A stretch of 64,000 nucleotides of DNA from Endobugula sp047636495 (GCA_047636495.1 JBLILH010000006.1:46765-110764), one strand, 5' to 3'. Positions 16,576 to 26,949 are shown, numbered from the stretch's first letter. Notes: a model not told the origin generated them from the letters alone. Numbers and translations: made by a program.

Positions 16576-19410
16576 TTAATGAACGTTTAATGCAGCGTTA
16601 ATTAATGTATTTTGTTCATCTAGATGCAGCGACATATAGCCACATGCGGGGGCGGCAGAAGAAATTCGCCCAGTATATTCAACCACTGCCGAAGGATAAA
16701 CAGTTGCCATAGCGCCTTCAATACGGTGTCTGATATGAAACCATGCACCTTGGTTTCTAGGCTCTTCTTGGCACCACGCTACTTGCGAAACGTGGGTATA
16801 TTTAGCCAACACCTCAAGCAATTCTGCTTTGGGAAAAGGATAAAGCTGTTCAAGACGAATCAGCGCAACATCGTCTTGCCCAGATTCAATCCGCGCTTCT
16901 AGCAAGTGGTAATATATTTTACCACTACACAACACAACTCTCTTAACCGCTTCTGGCTTAATAAGATCATCCGATAAAACATTATGAAATTTGCCTTCCG
17001 ATAACTCTTCTAGCGATGACGTCGCTAATTTATGACGCAAGATCCACTTAGGACTCATGATCACTAATGGGCGGCGCATCGGGCGAATGACTTGACGGCG
17101 CAAGATATGAAAAATCTGCGCTGGGGTGGTCGGTATACATACCTGAATATTATGCTCAGCAGACATTTGCATGAAACGCTCTAGACGTGCTGAAGAATGC
17201 TCAGGCCCTTGTCCTTCATAACCGTGTGGCAACAACATCGTCAGACCACATAAACGACCCCACTTGTGCTCACCACTGGTAATAAATTGGTCAATGACGA
17301 CTTGAGCACCATTTGCAAAATCACCAAATTGAGCTTCCCAAATCACCAAGGTATCAGGCTTGGTTGTCGCGTAACCGTACTCGAATGCCAATACGGCTTC
17401 TTCAGATAGTAATGAATCAAAAATCTTAAAGTGACGTTGGCCTTCAAACAAGTTAGATAATGGAGTATAACTTTTACCATCTTCTTGGTTATGAATCACC
17501 GCATGTCGATGTGAGAAAGTACCACGCCCCACATCTTGCCCCGTTAATCTTACGCCTGCTCCGTCTTTAATCAGCGTTGCATAGGCTAGCGTCTCGGCCA
17601 TCCCCCAATTAAGGGCTAATTCGCCGCTGGCCATTTTACGTCGATCTTGATAAATCTTATCGACCTGACGCTGTATTTTGATGGCTTCAGGCACTTCACA
17701 CATCTTATGTGCAAGCTGTTGCAGTTTTTCCATCGGCACACTGGTATCGCCTTCAGCCACCCAATCGTGACCTAAATAAGGCGTCCAATCAACAAACAAC
17801 GAGCTATCCGGCTCACTGACTAAGCCGTCGGCCACATGATCACCACGATCTAGGGAAGCACGATACGCTTTTGCCATTGTTGCGGACTCTTCTGCGCTAA
17901 CCACATTTTCATTAGCCAACTGCTCGGCGTACATCGCCCGAGTTGTTTTTAATTTTTTAATCACTTTATACATCAACGGTTGAGTTGATGATGGCTCATC
18001 CGTCTCGTTATGGCCACGACGTCGATAACACACTAAATCAATCACTACGTCTTTTTTAAATTCATAACGGTAGTCGACCGCCAACTGTGTTACAAACATC
18101 ACTGCCTCAGGGTCATCACCGTTAACATGCAGCACCGGTGCGCCGACAAATTTAGCCACGTCAGTACAGTAGTGAGTGGAACGTGCGTCTTCAGGGTTAT
18201 CTGTCGTAAAGCCTACTTGATTGTTAATGACAATATGTAGGGTGCCACCTGTTTTATAAGCGCGTGTCTGCGACATTTGAAATGTCTCAAATACTACGCC
18301 CTGACCAGAAAATGCAGCATCACCATGGATAGAAATAGGCACAACAACATCGCCTGTCTCGTCATTACGACGATCTTGACGAGCACGCACAGAGCCCACT
18401 ACAACCGGTGAAGTGATTTCCAAATGAGATGGGTTAAATGCCATCGCCATATGTAACTCACCGCCAGGGGTCATTATATTTGACGAAAAACCTTGGTGGT
18501 ATTTAACATCGCCTGAAGTATCTACTAATTTTTTACCTTCAAATTCATCGAATAAGTCAGCTGGGTTTTTGCCAAATATGTTGATTAGAGTGTTTAGGCG
18601 ACCACGGTGAGCCATGCCTAAAACAATTTCTTTTGCGCCATAGGTCCCTACGCGTTTAATGATCCCGTCAAGCATCGGAATCATTGACTCACCGCCCTCG
18701 AGGCCAAAACGTTTAGTCCCCGGATATTTACTATCAAGATGCTTTTCTAAGCCTTCAGCAGCCGTTAAACGCTCAAGAATACTGCGTTTGGTATCGGCAG
18801 CATAAGACGGCCTACCGCGCGAACTTTCCATGCGCTGCTGCAACCATTTTAGTTCGCTCAGCTCCGTAATATGCGTAAATTCTGAACCTATAGAACCGCA
18901 ATAAGTTGCTTCAAGTTCAGCAATAATATCGCGCAATGTGGCGGTCTCTTTGCCAAAAAACAAATCACCGGTGGCAAACTCACTGTCGAGGTCATCGTTA
19001 TTTAGACCATGAAACTCTAACTCTAAATGCTCTAATGATGGCGGAACCGCTAAATTAAGAGGGTCTGTTTTAGCTTTTAGATGACCACCGCGTCGATAAT
19101 GCTGTATCAATTGTGCTACATGAATTTGACGTGCATGCTCGATTTTTGTCGCACTCGTGGATGATTGCGTTGTATGTACCTGAGGACGCTTAACAAACTG
19201 CCTAAACTGCTCGCGAATTTGTGAATGCGCGGTATCTTGGGCAGCAGAAGTATCACTGACTCGGGGCAACTGATCGAAGTATTTACGCCATTCATCTGGA
19301 ATGCTGTTGGGGTCGTATAGATATGCATCATACAGTTCTTCTACATACGCTGCATTGCCGCCTGAAATATGACCGGTATTCCAGAGCGCTTCCATCTGAC
19401 TTTCGTGCAT
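16576..19410 (-). CDS. sucA: 2-oxoglutarate dehydrogenase E1
   Basis: The thiamine-diphosphate E1 enzyme decarboxylates 2-oxoglutarate and succinylates the lipoyl arm of SucB. The 944-aa length is close to E. coli SucA (933). Family elements include the N-terminal E2-binding segment ending around residue 60, GMAHRGRLNTLINIFGK, IHGDAAFSGQGVVFE and the C-terminal LLPHGYEGQGPEHSSARLE. It is the first suc gene, ~250 bp after sdhB. Confidence 0.97.
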   Translation of the reverse strand: MHESQMEALWNTGHISGGNAAYVEELYDAYLYDPNSIPDEWRKYFDQLPRVSDTSAAQDTAHSQIREQFRQFVKRPQVHTTQSSTSATKIEHARQIHVAQLIQHYRRGGHLKAKTDPLNLAVPPSLEHLELEFHGLNNDDLDSEFATGDLFFGKETATLRDIIAELEATYCGSIGSEFTHITELSELKWLQQRMESSRGRPSYAADTKRSILERLTAAEGLEKHLDSKYPGTKRFGLEGGESMIPMLDGIIKRVGTYGAKEIVLGMAHRGRLNTLINIFGKNPADLFDEFEGKKLVDTSGDVKYHQGFSSNIMTPGGELHMAMAFNPSHLEITSPVVVGSVRARQDRRNDETGDVVVPISIHGDAAFSGQGVVFETFQMSQTRAYKTGGTLHIVINNQVGFTTDNPEDARSTHYCTDVAKFVGAPVLHVNGDDPEAVMFVTQLAVDYRYEFKKDVVIDLVCYRRRGHNETDEPSSTQPLMYKVIKKLKTTRAMYAEQLANENVVSAEESATMAKAYRASLDRGDHVADGLVSEPDSSLFVDWTPYLGHDWVAEGDTSVPMEKLQQLAHKMCEVPEAIKIQRQVDKIYQDRRKMASGELALNWGMAETLAYATLIKDGAGVRLTGQDVGRGTFSHRHAVIHNQEDGKSYTPLSNLFEGQRHFKIFDSLLSEEAVLAFEYGYATTKPDTLVIWEAQFGDFANGAQVVIDQFITSGEHKWGRLCGLTMLLPHGYEGQGPEHSSARLERFMQMSAEHNIQVCIPTTPAQIFHILRRQVIRPMRRPLVIMSPKWILRHKLATSSLEELSEGKFHNVLSDDLIKPEAVKRVVLCSGKIYYHLLEARIESGQDDVALIRLEQLYPFPKAELLEVLAKYTHVSQVAWCQEEPRNQGAWFHIRHRIEGAMATVYPSAVVEYTGRISSAAPACGYMSLHLDEQNTLINAALNVH

Positions 19411-19584
19411 CTTTTATTTACTCGTGATTTAGATTTGCGACCAAAAATTTAATAACGTATTTACTTCACAGCGTGCATAAACTGCACGCGCACTCATCAC
19501 GCCCTCCGATGGCTTCTACTTAGACAATATACCCCTTAAATAGCGGGAGCAACCGCTAACGAAGAGATTGACCAACAAAGAAAC

Positions 19585-19609
19585 GCCGACAAGTGTTCCA
19601 CTTGCCGGC
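19585..19609 (-). promoter_or_regulatory. Hairpin in the sdhB-sucA gap
   Basis: GCCGACAAGTG and CACTTGCCGGC form an imperfect stem with a three-base loop ~50 bp past the sdhB stop. On the minus strand an A-rich rather than T-rich tract follows, so it is more likely a processing or partial-stop site than a full terminator. Confidence 0.45.
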
Positions 19610-19659
19610 TGCGAACTGTCTTTTAGTAAGCTTTTTTTACAATAAGCCCTATGGCCGCT

Positions 19660-20358
19660 TTATGACAACAGCATACTGCGTATATGACCAATTGCTTTAG
19701 TCGGATTAAGGCCTTTCGGACAAACCGATACACAATTCTGGATACCGTGACAGCGGAATACGCTGAACGGGTCACGTAAATTGTCTAAACGCTTCTCGGT
19801 CGCCGTGTCACGGGTATCAGCTAAAAAGCGGTAGGACTGTAACAAACCTGCTGGACCGATGAATTTTTCTGGATTCCACCAAAAAGACGGGCAGCTGGTT
19901 GAACAGCATGCACACAATATACATTCATACAGGCCATCTAACTTTTCACGCTCTTCAGGTGATTGTATACGTTCAATACCTTGTGCGGGCTCGTCGTTTT
20001 GTAAGAAGGGCTCGATTTTACGGTATTGCGCGTAAAACTGGCTCATATCAATGACTAAATCGCGAATGACCGGCAACCCGGGTAGGGGACGCAATATTAA
20101 CGTATCTTTTTTCACGCATTCAGACAGCGGTGTAATACATGCTAAACCGTTTTTACCGTTAATATTCATTCCATCAGAGCCACAGACTCCTTCACGACAA
20201 GAACGACGAAATACTAGGCCATTGTCTTGTTCTGCTTTTAACATTTCTAAAACGTCTAACACCATGAAATCGCGACCCTTGGTATCAACCTCATACGTTT
20301 TCATACTAGGCGTTTTATCCGTTTCGGGATTATAACGATAGATTTCTACTTTTAACAT
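19660..20358 (-). CDS. sdhB: Succinate dehydrogenase iron-sulfur subunit
   Basis: SdhB links the flavin of SdhA to the quinone site through three Fe-S clusters. The 232-aa protein shows the [2Fe-2S] set (CREGVCGSDGMN...C), the first ferredoxin set CILCACCSTSCPSFW and the last set CHGIQNCVSVCPKGLNP. The start MLKVEIYRYN at 20358 is chosen because GGAGA lies eight bases upstream; the longer reading from 20388 overlaps this site. It follows sdhA by ~50 bp. Confidence 0.96.
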   Translation of the reverse strand: MLKVEIYRYNPETDKTPSMKTYEVDTKGRDFMVLDVLEMLKAEQDNGLVFRRSCREGVCGSDGMNINGKNGLACITPLSECVKKDTLILRPLPGLPVIRDLVIDMSQFYAQYRKIEPFLQNDEPAQGIERIQSPEEREKLDGLYECILCACCSTSCPSFWWNPEKFIGPAGLLQSYRFLADTRDTATEKRLDNLRDPFSVFRCHGIQNCVSVCPKGLNPTKAIGHIRSMLLS

Positions 20359-20409
20359 TATCTTTCTCTCCGATAACTTTCTCGACATTAACAGGGATTT
20401 AATACGTAC

Positions 20410-22176
20410 TTAATAGGTACGAGCCATAGGCTCAAAAGTATCGACAGTAAGGGGCTTGAAGTTCACTCCACGTTTTGTGACTTTCTTGTCTACAGGGAAG
20501 AAGAGAGAATGACACAACCAGTTTTCATCATCACGCTCCTGAAAATCCTCACGCGCATGAGCGCCACGAGATTCAGTGCGCACTTCTGCGGGTATTGCCG
20601 TTGCTTCGGCCACTTCTAATAAATTTTGCAGCTCTAAGGCTTCAATGCGTGCGGTATTAAATGTATCGCTCTTATCACTAAACGTGACGTTGCTGATACG
20701 CACACGAAGGTCCGCTAATTTTTTAACGCCTTCAGCCATAAAATCGCCGCGACGGAATACACCGAAGTAATTTTGCATCACTTGCTGTAGCTCAGCACGC
20801 AGAACATGCGCTGGCTCACCACCGGTATTAGCATTAAGACGATTTAAGTTTACCATGGCGGCTTCTATATCAGCCTCAGTCGCATCACGATGTTCGATGC
20901 CCTCTTTCAATGCTTTTTCAATGTGCAGACCAGAAGCACGACCAAATACCACCAAGTCTAGCAGTGAGTTACCACCTAAACGGTTGGCACCGTGTACCGA
21001 TACACAAGCGGCTTCACCACAAGCATATAAACCTTCAATCACCGTATCCACTCCATCCACCTGTGTAAGCGCTTGCCCATCAATATTGGTTGGAATACCC
21101 CCCATCATGTAGTGACAGGTCGGTATAACAGGGATAGGTTCTTTGACGGGATCAACACCGGCAAAAGTACGAGACAACTCAAGAATACCCGGTAAGCGCT
21201 GGTTTAACGTTTCTTCACCCAGATGATCTAACTTTAACATCACGTGATCGCCATTTTCACCACAACCACGGCCTTCTAGAATTTCTAAGACCATTGAGCG
21301 CGCAACTACATCACGGCCTGCAAGATCTTTGGCATTTGGCGCATAGCGTTCCATGAAACGTTCGCCATCTTTATTAATTAAGTAACCACCTTCACCACGA
21401 CAGCCTTCTGTGACGAGTGTGCCTGCGCCATGAATACCGGTTGGGTGAAACTGCCACATTTCCATATCTTGCACTGGGTAACCCGCACGTAGCGCCATAC
21501 CAATGCCATCACCGGTATTAATATGTGCGTTAGTGGTAGACGCATATATACGCCCAGCACCACCAGTGGCAATAACTGTTGCCTTTGACTTAATGTGCAC
21601 GACTTCGCCATCTTCAATGTTAATAGCGATAACGCCAGTAACCACTCCATCTTGGTTCTTCACCATATCAACGGCATACCACTCATTAAAAAACACCGTA
21701 TTGCTTTTTACATTACCTTGGTAAAGCGTATGGAGCAGTGCGTGACCGGTACGATCTGCTGCAGCACACGTTCGCGCTGCCTGCCCGCCTTTCCCAAAGT
21801 CTTTAGACTGCCCACCGAAAGGACGCTGATAGATGCGTCCTTCTTCAGTACGGGAAAATGGCAAACCCATATGTTCTAACTCAAAGACGGCTTCTGGACC
21901 GACCGAACACATATATTCAACCGCGTCTTGATCACCAATATAATCTGACCCTTTAACAGTGTCATACATGTGCCAGCGCCAGTCATCATTTTTATCCGAG
22001 CTACCGATTGCACAGGTAATACCGCCTTGCGCCGAAACAGTATGAGAGCGAGTAGGAAAAACTTTGGTAATTACCGCGGTATTAAAACCCGATTGCGCCA
22101 TTTGTAATGCTGCGCGCATACCTGCACCACCACCACCGATGACGATACCGTCAAAGGAAACTGTTCTAATCGCCAT
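20410..22176 (-). CDS. sdhA: Succinate dehydrogenase flavoprotein subunit
   Basis: SdhA oxidises succinate to fumarate with covalent FAD. The 588-aa length is that of E. coli SdhA. The FAD-binding start FDGIVIGGGGAGMRAALQMA, the flavin-linking His in TRSHTVSAQGG, the active-site HPTGIHGAGTL and the TESRGAHAREDF element are all present. It is the first gene of the minus-strand TCA cluster here: no sdhC or sdhD lies in front of it, only ~1.25 kb of non-coding DNA up to divergent gltA. Confidence 0.97.
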   Translation of the reverse strand: MAIRTVSFDGIVIGGGGAGMRAALQMAQSGFNTAVITKVFPTRSHTVSAQGGITCAIGSSDKNDDWRWHMYDTVKGSDYIGDQDAVEYMCSVGPEAVFELEHMGLPFSRTEEGRIYQRPFGGQSKDFGKGGQAARTCAAADRTGHALLHTLYQGNVKSNTVFFNEWYAVDMVKNQDGVVTGVIAINIEDGEVVHIKSKATVIATGGAGRIYASTTNAHINTGDGIGMALRAGYPVQDMEMWQFHPTGIHGAGTLVTEGCRGEGGYLINKDGERFMERYAPNAKDLAGRDVVARSMVLEILEGRGCGENGDHVMLKLDHLGEETLNQRLPGILELSRTFAGVDPVKEPIPVIPTCHYMMGGIPTNIDGQALTQVDGVDTVIEGLYACGEAACVSVHGANRLGGNSLLDLVVFGRASGLHIEKALKEGIEHRDATEADIEAAMVNLNRLNANTGGEPAHVLRAELQQVMQNYFGVFRRGDFMAEGVKKLADLRVRISNVTFSDKSDTFNTARIEALELQNLLEVAEATAIPAEVRTESRGAHAREDFQERDDENWLCHSLFFPVDKKVTKRGVNFKPLTVDTFEPMARTY

Positions 22177-23426
22177 AGGACTTACTCCAAGTAAAAAGCA
22201 TGTATGTTGCCAGTAATTCTCTGATGCACTGAGTACTCATCAATTGCTAGCAGTGTGATAGAAAGTGAGTTTGCTGCTACCAAATACAGCAACAAACCGA
22301 AAATAATAAAAACAATGAACAAGTTGCGTAATATCCACCGGTGCTATTTTAAGCATACTTTCAGGTGGATTTATTAACACACTGACTATTACGACAATCA
22401 CGCGACAATGGCTCACCGTTTCATTGGCCGCAGTGCCGCATCTCTCTAATGTTTACACAGAAATGACCTCAATATTAATGTCGTTATTCACCTGACCACA
22501 TCTACCGCGAGAACGTATGGCTAGCAGCAAAAAACATGCGCCGCCAACAAACCTAGAGCATGAAAAGACGCTGACCTATTATAAAATAAGCTACCCAACC
22601 ATTTCAGCATAATGAGGCCAATTATTCTGCTGCCGTAGTCGTAAATAGTATGAGGATAGACAAGCTAGGCAATAAATGCCAGCACAGCCCAAAATAAGGG
22701 TCGAGATTATAGGTTCCGCAACCTCAAAACACAAATAAAAAGGGTAATTTAATCGTCAATTGTAAGCGATTACACAAGAACATTCAGTGGTGATTATTTT
22801 TCGACCAATAACGAACAGATCTCACCGAAATTTGCAGATAAAAACAACGTTAATGCACAGTATCGGCACAGGCGCACCAAAGCAGGGCTTACAGAAAATC
22901 ACCTTCAAGGAGAAGCCTTAAGTCATTCCCGGCGCATAAGCTTGACCAATATTCACTATAAACATTGCACATAGGCAATGACAAGACTAGAAAACAATGT
23001 GGACATTCTATTAACATTAATCTTAGCAACCCAAGCCGTAGATACCGTATCGTAGGGTTTTACAGCGTATTGCTAAAAATTTTGATGGACAAAAACCTAC
23101 CCACTTACGCTGAAACACTCTCGATACAGAAACCCGTGTTTAACGATTAGCTAATGATCGGGACACCAACGTCATATAAATCATGCAAGTAACAGCGTAG
23201 TATTGTAAGGAGTGGCTCAAAAGGCCATGCAAAACTAAGGCGGGTGCTAAACGCATAGTTTGTTCTACAATAAAGAACTAACGCGCTATCGCTTACACCT
23301 CGTATATTGATACAGGTGTCAACGTTACCGACCTTTGGACACTTTTTACAATTATTGTTAATTCGTGCACGTGCAAGCTAACTAGCATTTAATAACGATG
23401 TACCCCATTAAAAAGCAGGAGTTTTT
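22177..23426. other. Long gltA-sdhA divergent intergenic region
   Basis: This 1.25-kb stretch is where sdhCD would lie in most gammaproteobacteria. I find no sdhC or sdhD remnant in any frame; only short unsupported frames such as 22965-23150 exist. It must hold promoters for both gltA and the sdhA operon, but I cannot assign a convincing -35/-10 pair. Confidence 0.6.
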
Positions 23427-24710
23427 ATGAGTGACAAAACAGCCCAACTCACTATTGATGGCAAAACATTTGATCTACCTATCTTGTCGGGCACTACTGG
23501 TCCCGACGTAATCGATGTCCGTTCACTAGTCTCAGAAGGCTACTTCACTTTTGATCCTGGCTTTATGTCCACAGCCGCCTGTAAATCTGCGATTACTTAT
23601 ATTGATGGTGGCAAGGGTGTACTTTTACACCGTGGTTATCCTATAGAACAATTAGCCCAACACTCTGACTTCTTAGAAACTTGTTACCTACTATTGAATG
23701 GTGAATTACCCAATAGCGAAGAAAAAGAACTTTTTAGAAACGACATCACCATGCATACCATGGTAAATGAAGCGATGGTTCGCTTGTTCCGTGGCTACCA
23801 CCATGATGCGCATCCAATGGCCATGATGTGTGGCGCTATTGGCGCGCTGTCTGCGTTCTATCATGACTCATTAGATATCACGAACTCTGAGCATCGCAGA
23901 ATTTCTGCTATGCGCTTAATTGCAAAGATCCCAACACTGGCAGCCATGTGTTACAAACATCACATCGGCCAACCCTTCATGTATCCAAACAACTCACTAT
24001 CTTACGCAGAGAACTTTTTATACATGATGTTTGGCACGCCTTGTGACGAGCCAAACATTAACCCTGTTCTTGCTCGCGCCATGGATAAAATTTTCTTATT
24101 GCATGCTGATCACGAACAAAACGCATCCACTTCTACTGTTCGCCTTGCCGGCTCATCTGGTGCCAACCCATTTGCCTGCATTGCGTCAGGTGTGACAGCA
24201 TTGTGGGGCCCCGCACATGGCGGTGCTAACGAAGCAGTATTATCTATGCTGGCCGAAATCGGCCACGTAGACAATATCGATCAGTTTGTTGCCAAAGCAA
24301 AAGACAAAAATGATCCATTCCGTCTTATGGGCTTCGGGCATCGAGTCTATAAAAACTTTGATCCCCGCGCAAAAGTAATGAAAGAAGCTTGTGATGAAGT
24401 ACTAGCAGAACTTGGCTTAGAGAATGATCCGTTACTAGCCATAGCGAAACGCTTGGAACAGATTGCACTGGAAGACGAATACTTTATAGAACGAAAGCTA
24501 TACCCCAATGTCGATTTCTACTCTGGAATTATCATGAAAGCGATTGGTATTCCGACGAATATGTTCACCGTAATTTTTGCAACGGGTCGCACGGTAGGAT
24601 GGATTGCGCACTGGGCAGAGATGATTAGCGAAAGCTATAAAATTGGTCGTCCCCGCCAGCTTTATACGGGTTACACCAGTAGAGATTACGTCAGCATGGA
24701 TAAACGCTAA
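23427..24710 (+). CDS. gltA: Citrate synthase (type II, hexameric type)
   Basis: Citrate synthase condenses oxaloacetate and acetyl-CoA at the entry of the TCA cycle. The 427-aa length and start (MSDKTAQLTIDGKTFDLPIL) match the NADH-sensitive type of gram-negative bacteria. Catalytic residues are visible in WGPAHGGANEAV, MGFGHRVYKNFDPRA and the Asp of NVDFYSGI. GCAGGAG precedes the ATG by eight bases, and a strong terminator follows. It is divergent from the sdh-suc cluster, as in E. coli and Pseudomonas. Confidence 0.97.
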   Translation: MSDKTAQLTIDGKTFDLPILSGTTGPDVIDVRSLVSEGYFTFDPGFMSTAACKSAITYIDGGKGVLLHRGYPIEQLAQHSDFLETCYLLLNGELPNSEEKELFRNDITMHTMVNEAMVRLFRGYHHDAHPMAMMCGAIGALSAFYHDSLDITNSEHRRISAMRLIAKIPTLAAMCYKHHIGQPFMYPNNSLSYAENFLYMMFGTPCDEPNINPVLARAMDKIFLLHADHEQNASTSTVRLAGSSGANPFACIASGVTALWGPAHGGANEAVLSMLAEIGHVDNIDQFVAKAKDKNDPFRLMGFGHRVYKNFDPRAKVMKEACDEVLAELGLENDPLLAIAKRLEQIALEDEYFIERKLYPNVDFYSGIIMKAIGIPTNMFTVIFATGRTVGWIAHWAEMISESYKIGRPRQLYTGYTSRDYVSMDKR

Positions 24711-24737
24711 ACCTCCTCAACTTTTTGGTCAACCCTC

Positions 24738-24771
24738 AAAAAAACCGCGCTGTAGATCAGCGCGGTTTTTT
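24738..24771 (+). terminator. Terminator after gltA
   Basis: AAAAAACCGCGCTG / CAGCGCGGTTTTTT stem with a five-base loop, ending in a T run. It lies 28 bp past the gltA stop and could also serve the convergent minus-strand gene. Confidence 0.93.
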
Positions 24772-24823
24772 TATACCTGTGAAAAAATAGTACTTATGTG
24801 AGTCACACGACAGTAATTAATGA

Positions 24824-25498
24824 CTATAACAGCTCCTCCTGCATACGCTTATTTAATTTCCCCCAGCTAGGCAAACTTTTAGCAATATTATTGCCAGATG
24901 CCATTCGCTTGGAAGATTTCGCCAACCAAATGCCCTCGCCATTAAAGCCATAAACGGGCAACAAATCTTTTCGTTGTGACGCTGGCAATATTGTACGATT
25001 AATATTATCCAGTATCAGCGGCTCAGAACGAGGAGTAGGATAATAAGCCAATACCATGTGCGCTAAATTTAGGTCTATCGCTTTAACATAAGTAATGCGT
25101 AACTTGTTAGTATCCATACCCATACTAATCAGTGAGAAATATTTTCCAATAGAGAAGTCTTCACAGTCTCCAGCATAAGTTCCTAATGTTTCAACTGGAG
25201 TTGCCCAGTAGTCTTCTACACCCCAATGGTCAACATCCCACTTCCACTCTACTTGATTAAAAAAATCATTAGCGAAACGCGTTAACTCGTCATCAGAAGC
25301 TGATTCACTACTAGCAAAACGGTCTAACGTTTGACTCCATTGATAAATTCTATTTTTAGCACTACGACCGTAAGTTTTTTCAATGGCTGTTAACGCCTTA
25401 TCATTTATATGTCGATAACTCGGCACCGCACCAACTATTGGTGAAAAAATGACCGCTAGCGACAAAAAAACGACGCTTCCATACTTATAATATTGCAC
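24824..25498 (-). CDS. Periplasmic transglutaminase-like cysteine protease (LapG family)
   Basis: The 224-aa protein has a signal peptide (to about AVPSY, residue 26) and the bacterial transglutaminase-like cysteine protease fold. The triad is visible as Cys in YAGDCEDFSIGKY, His in LAHMVLAYY and Asp in PLILDNINR. LapG proteases cut large surface adhesins in the periplasm under control of the c-di-GMP receptor LapD. No lapD or adhesin gene is adjacent, so the substrate is unknown. It has its own transcript, facing gltA. Confidence 0.85.
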   Translation of the reverse strand: MQYYKYGSVVFLSLAVIFSPIVGAVPSYRHINDKALTAIEKTYGRSAKNRIYQWSQTLDRFASSESASDDELTRFANDFFNQVEWKWDVDHWGVEDYWATPVETLGTYAGDCEDFSIGKYFSLISMGMDTNKLRITYVKAIDLNLAHMVLAYYPTPRSEPLILDNINRTILPASQRKDLLPVYGFNGEGIWLAKSSKRMASGNNIAKSLPSWGKLNKRMQEELL

Positions 25499-25576
25499 GA
25501 TATTGTTTACCCATTAATATTATCCTACAGTTTTAGATCATAATAACTGAGTGACATAGCGGTCAGTCGTTAGCTA

Positions 25577-25611
25577 AATAATAAGTGATCACTCTACGCT
25601 CACTTATTATT
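25577..25611. repeat. Perfect 12-bp inverted repeat
   Basis: AATAATAAGTGA at 25577-25588 pairs with TCACTTATTATT at 25600-25611. It lies in the divergent region between the LapG-like gene and the HAD gene and may be an operator or a weak terminator. Confidence 0.5.
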
Positions 25612-25797
25612 AGTATAGACAATCTGCCATTCGCTGCTAGAACCATCGGATATAAAAAACGAGCATAGCTAATAAAAATCTTCAGATAGCATCTATATCA
25701 ACGTAAAACGCGTAAACTGTTTTTCTTGGTGTCAACATAAGAACCTAATCCGAGTATTAAACCAATAATATTAAGCGACAGAAATAATAGGTAAAGT

Positions 25798-26619
25798 ATG
25801 ACGTTAATAGTCTTCGATCTAGATGGTACATTGCTGAATAACACTTCAACTATTTCTACATTTACACGCGATACGCTCAGACTGCTTCGTCGCAATGATA
25901 TCGCCTATACCGTTGCTACCGGCCGTACCTTTAACACTGGACTAGACCTCATCGATGGGCACCACTTTTCACTACCGCAAATCTATAGTAATGGGGTCAT
26001 TATTTGGAACCCTCAGCAGCAAACATTATTTCTCGATAACTGCCTTACAGCCGACGATGTTCACTACATTCTAGAGACCAGCTTGTTAAAACACATCACG
26101 CCGTTTATTTCTGCTGTTGATCACCAACACAAGCACTATATCTTTCATCCAATGATCTCACATGAAGCAGAAAAAAATCTGCTCCATATGTTTCGTCAGC
26201 GCAAGAATATTATTGTACTGCCATTAAGCGATATGCCTAGTGACATACAGGTCACCAATATCAGCATGATTGGAGAGGCCACAGAGATAGATAGCATCCA
26301 TCACCAAATCAATACTCAAACGCACCTAATCGCTTACTCAGGGCCGGCTATAGAAGGTGATCAACTAAAATGGATGGACATTCATCATAGCCACGCCAAC
26401 AAAGGCAGTGCCGTAACGCTGTTACGCGAGCAACTCAATGTGAACAAGGTAATTTGCTTTGGTGACAGTGATAATGACTTAAGCATGTTTGCTGTTGCAG
26501 ATGAAAGCTACGCCACAGAGAATGCAAAAGCAGAAGTTAAAGAAGCCGCAAGTGGCGTAATTGGCCATCACCATGAAGATGGCGTAGCGCATTACTTGAG
26601 AGAACGTTTCAGCTTGTAA
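25798..26619 (+). CDS. Cof-type HAD-IIB phosphatase
   Basis: The 273-aa protein is a cytosolic haloacid-dehalogenase hydrolase of the Cof/YidA group, which removes phosphate from sugar phosphates or cofactor intermediates. Motif I is FDLDGTLLN (residues 6-14), motif II lies in VATGRTF, and motifs III/IV are KGSAVTLLRE and CFGDSDNDLSMF. A type IIB cap fills the middle. The substrate cannot be told from sequence. No clear operon partner. Confidence 0.88.
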   Translation: MTLIVFDLDGTLLNNTSTISTFTRDTLRLLRRNDIAYTVATGRTFNTGLDLIDGHHFSLPQIYSNGVIIWNPQQQTLFLDNCLTADDVHYILETSLLKHITPFISAVDHQHKHYIFHPMISHEAEKNLLHMFRQRKNIIVLPLSDMPSDIQVTNISMIGEATEIDSIHHQINTQTHLIAYSGPAIEGDQLKWMDIHHSHANKGSAVTLLREQLNVNKVICFGDSDNDLSMFAVADESYATENAKAEVKEAASGVIGHHHEDGVAHYLRERFSL

Positions 26620-26625
26620 ATACTT

Positions 26626-26949
26626 TCAACTTTGCACCCGTTGAGCTAACTTAAGGTGCAGTGCAGACAACGGCTTCCCGCCCAAAAAATAGACTCGATG
26701 CCCATCAAAGGTCTTATCAAAAACAGCCGTATCCGACAAGTAATCTTCGACGATAAAATACTCGACTAAAGAGAACTGACGATTATTCCCGTTGTGTAAT
26801 TCAATGCATAATGTGCCAGATAAAATCACTAGTAAAGAGGGGTCATCCACCATGTATGAATCTGATGCATAAGAAGCGTCACTTTCTCGACACCGAAAAT
26901 TCACCGCCGATTGCTGCCCAGACAAGAAACATTCGAACGTACCCTGCAA
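26626..26949 (-). CDS. Small cupin-like protein of unknown function
   Basis: The 107-aa protein is predicted mostly beta-strand, with a central LLVILSGTLCIELHNGN resembling one half of a cupin fold. I see no clear metal-binding histidine set. It faces the HAD gene with only six bases between the stops. The reading frame has no strong ribosome site, so confidence is moderate. Confidence 0.55.
   Translation of the reverse strand: MQGTFECFLSGQQSAVNFRCRESDASYASDSYMVDDPSLLVILSGTLCIELHNGNNRQFSLVEYFIVEDYLSDTAVFDKTFDGHRVYFLGGKPLSALHLKLAQRVQS

Noticed and set aside
22965..23150. 61-codon frame in the gltA-sdhA gap
   Set aside because: No ribosome site, no recognisable content, length expected by chance.
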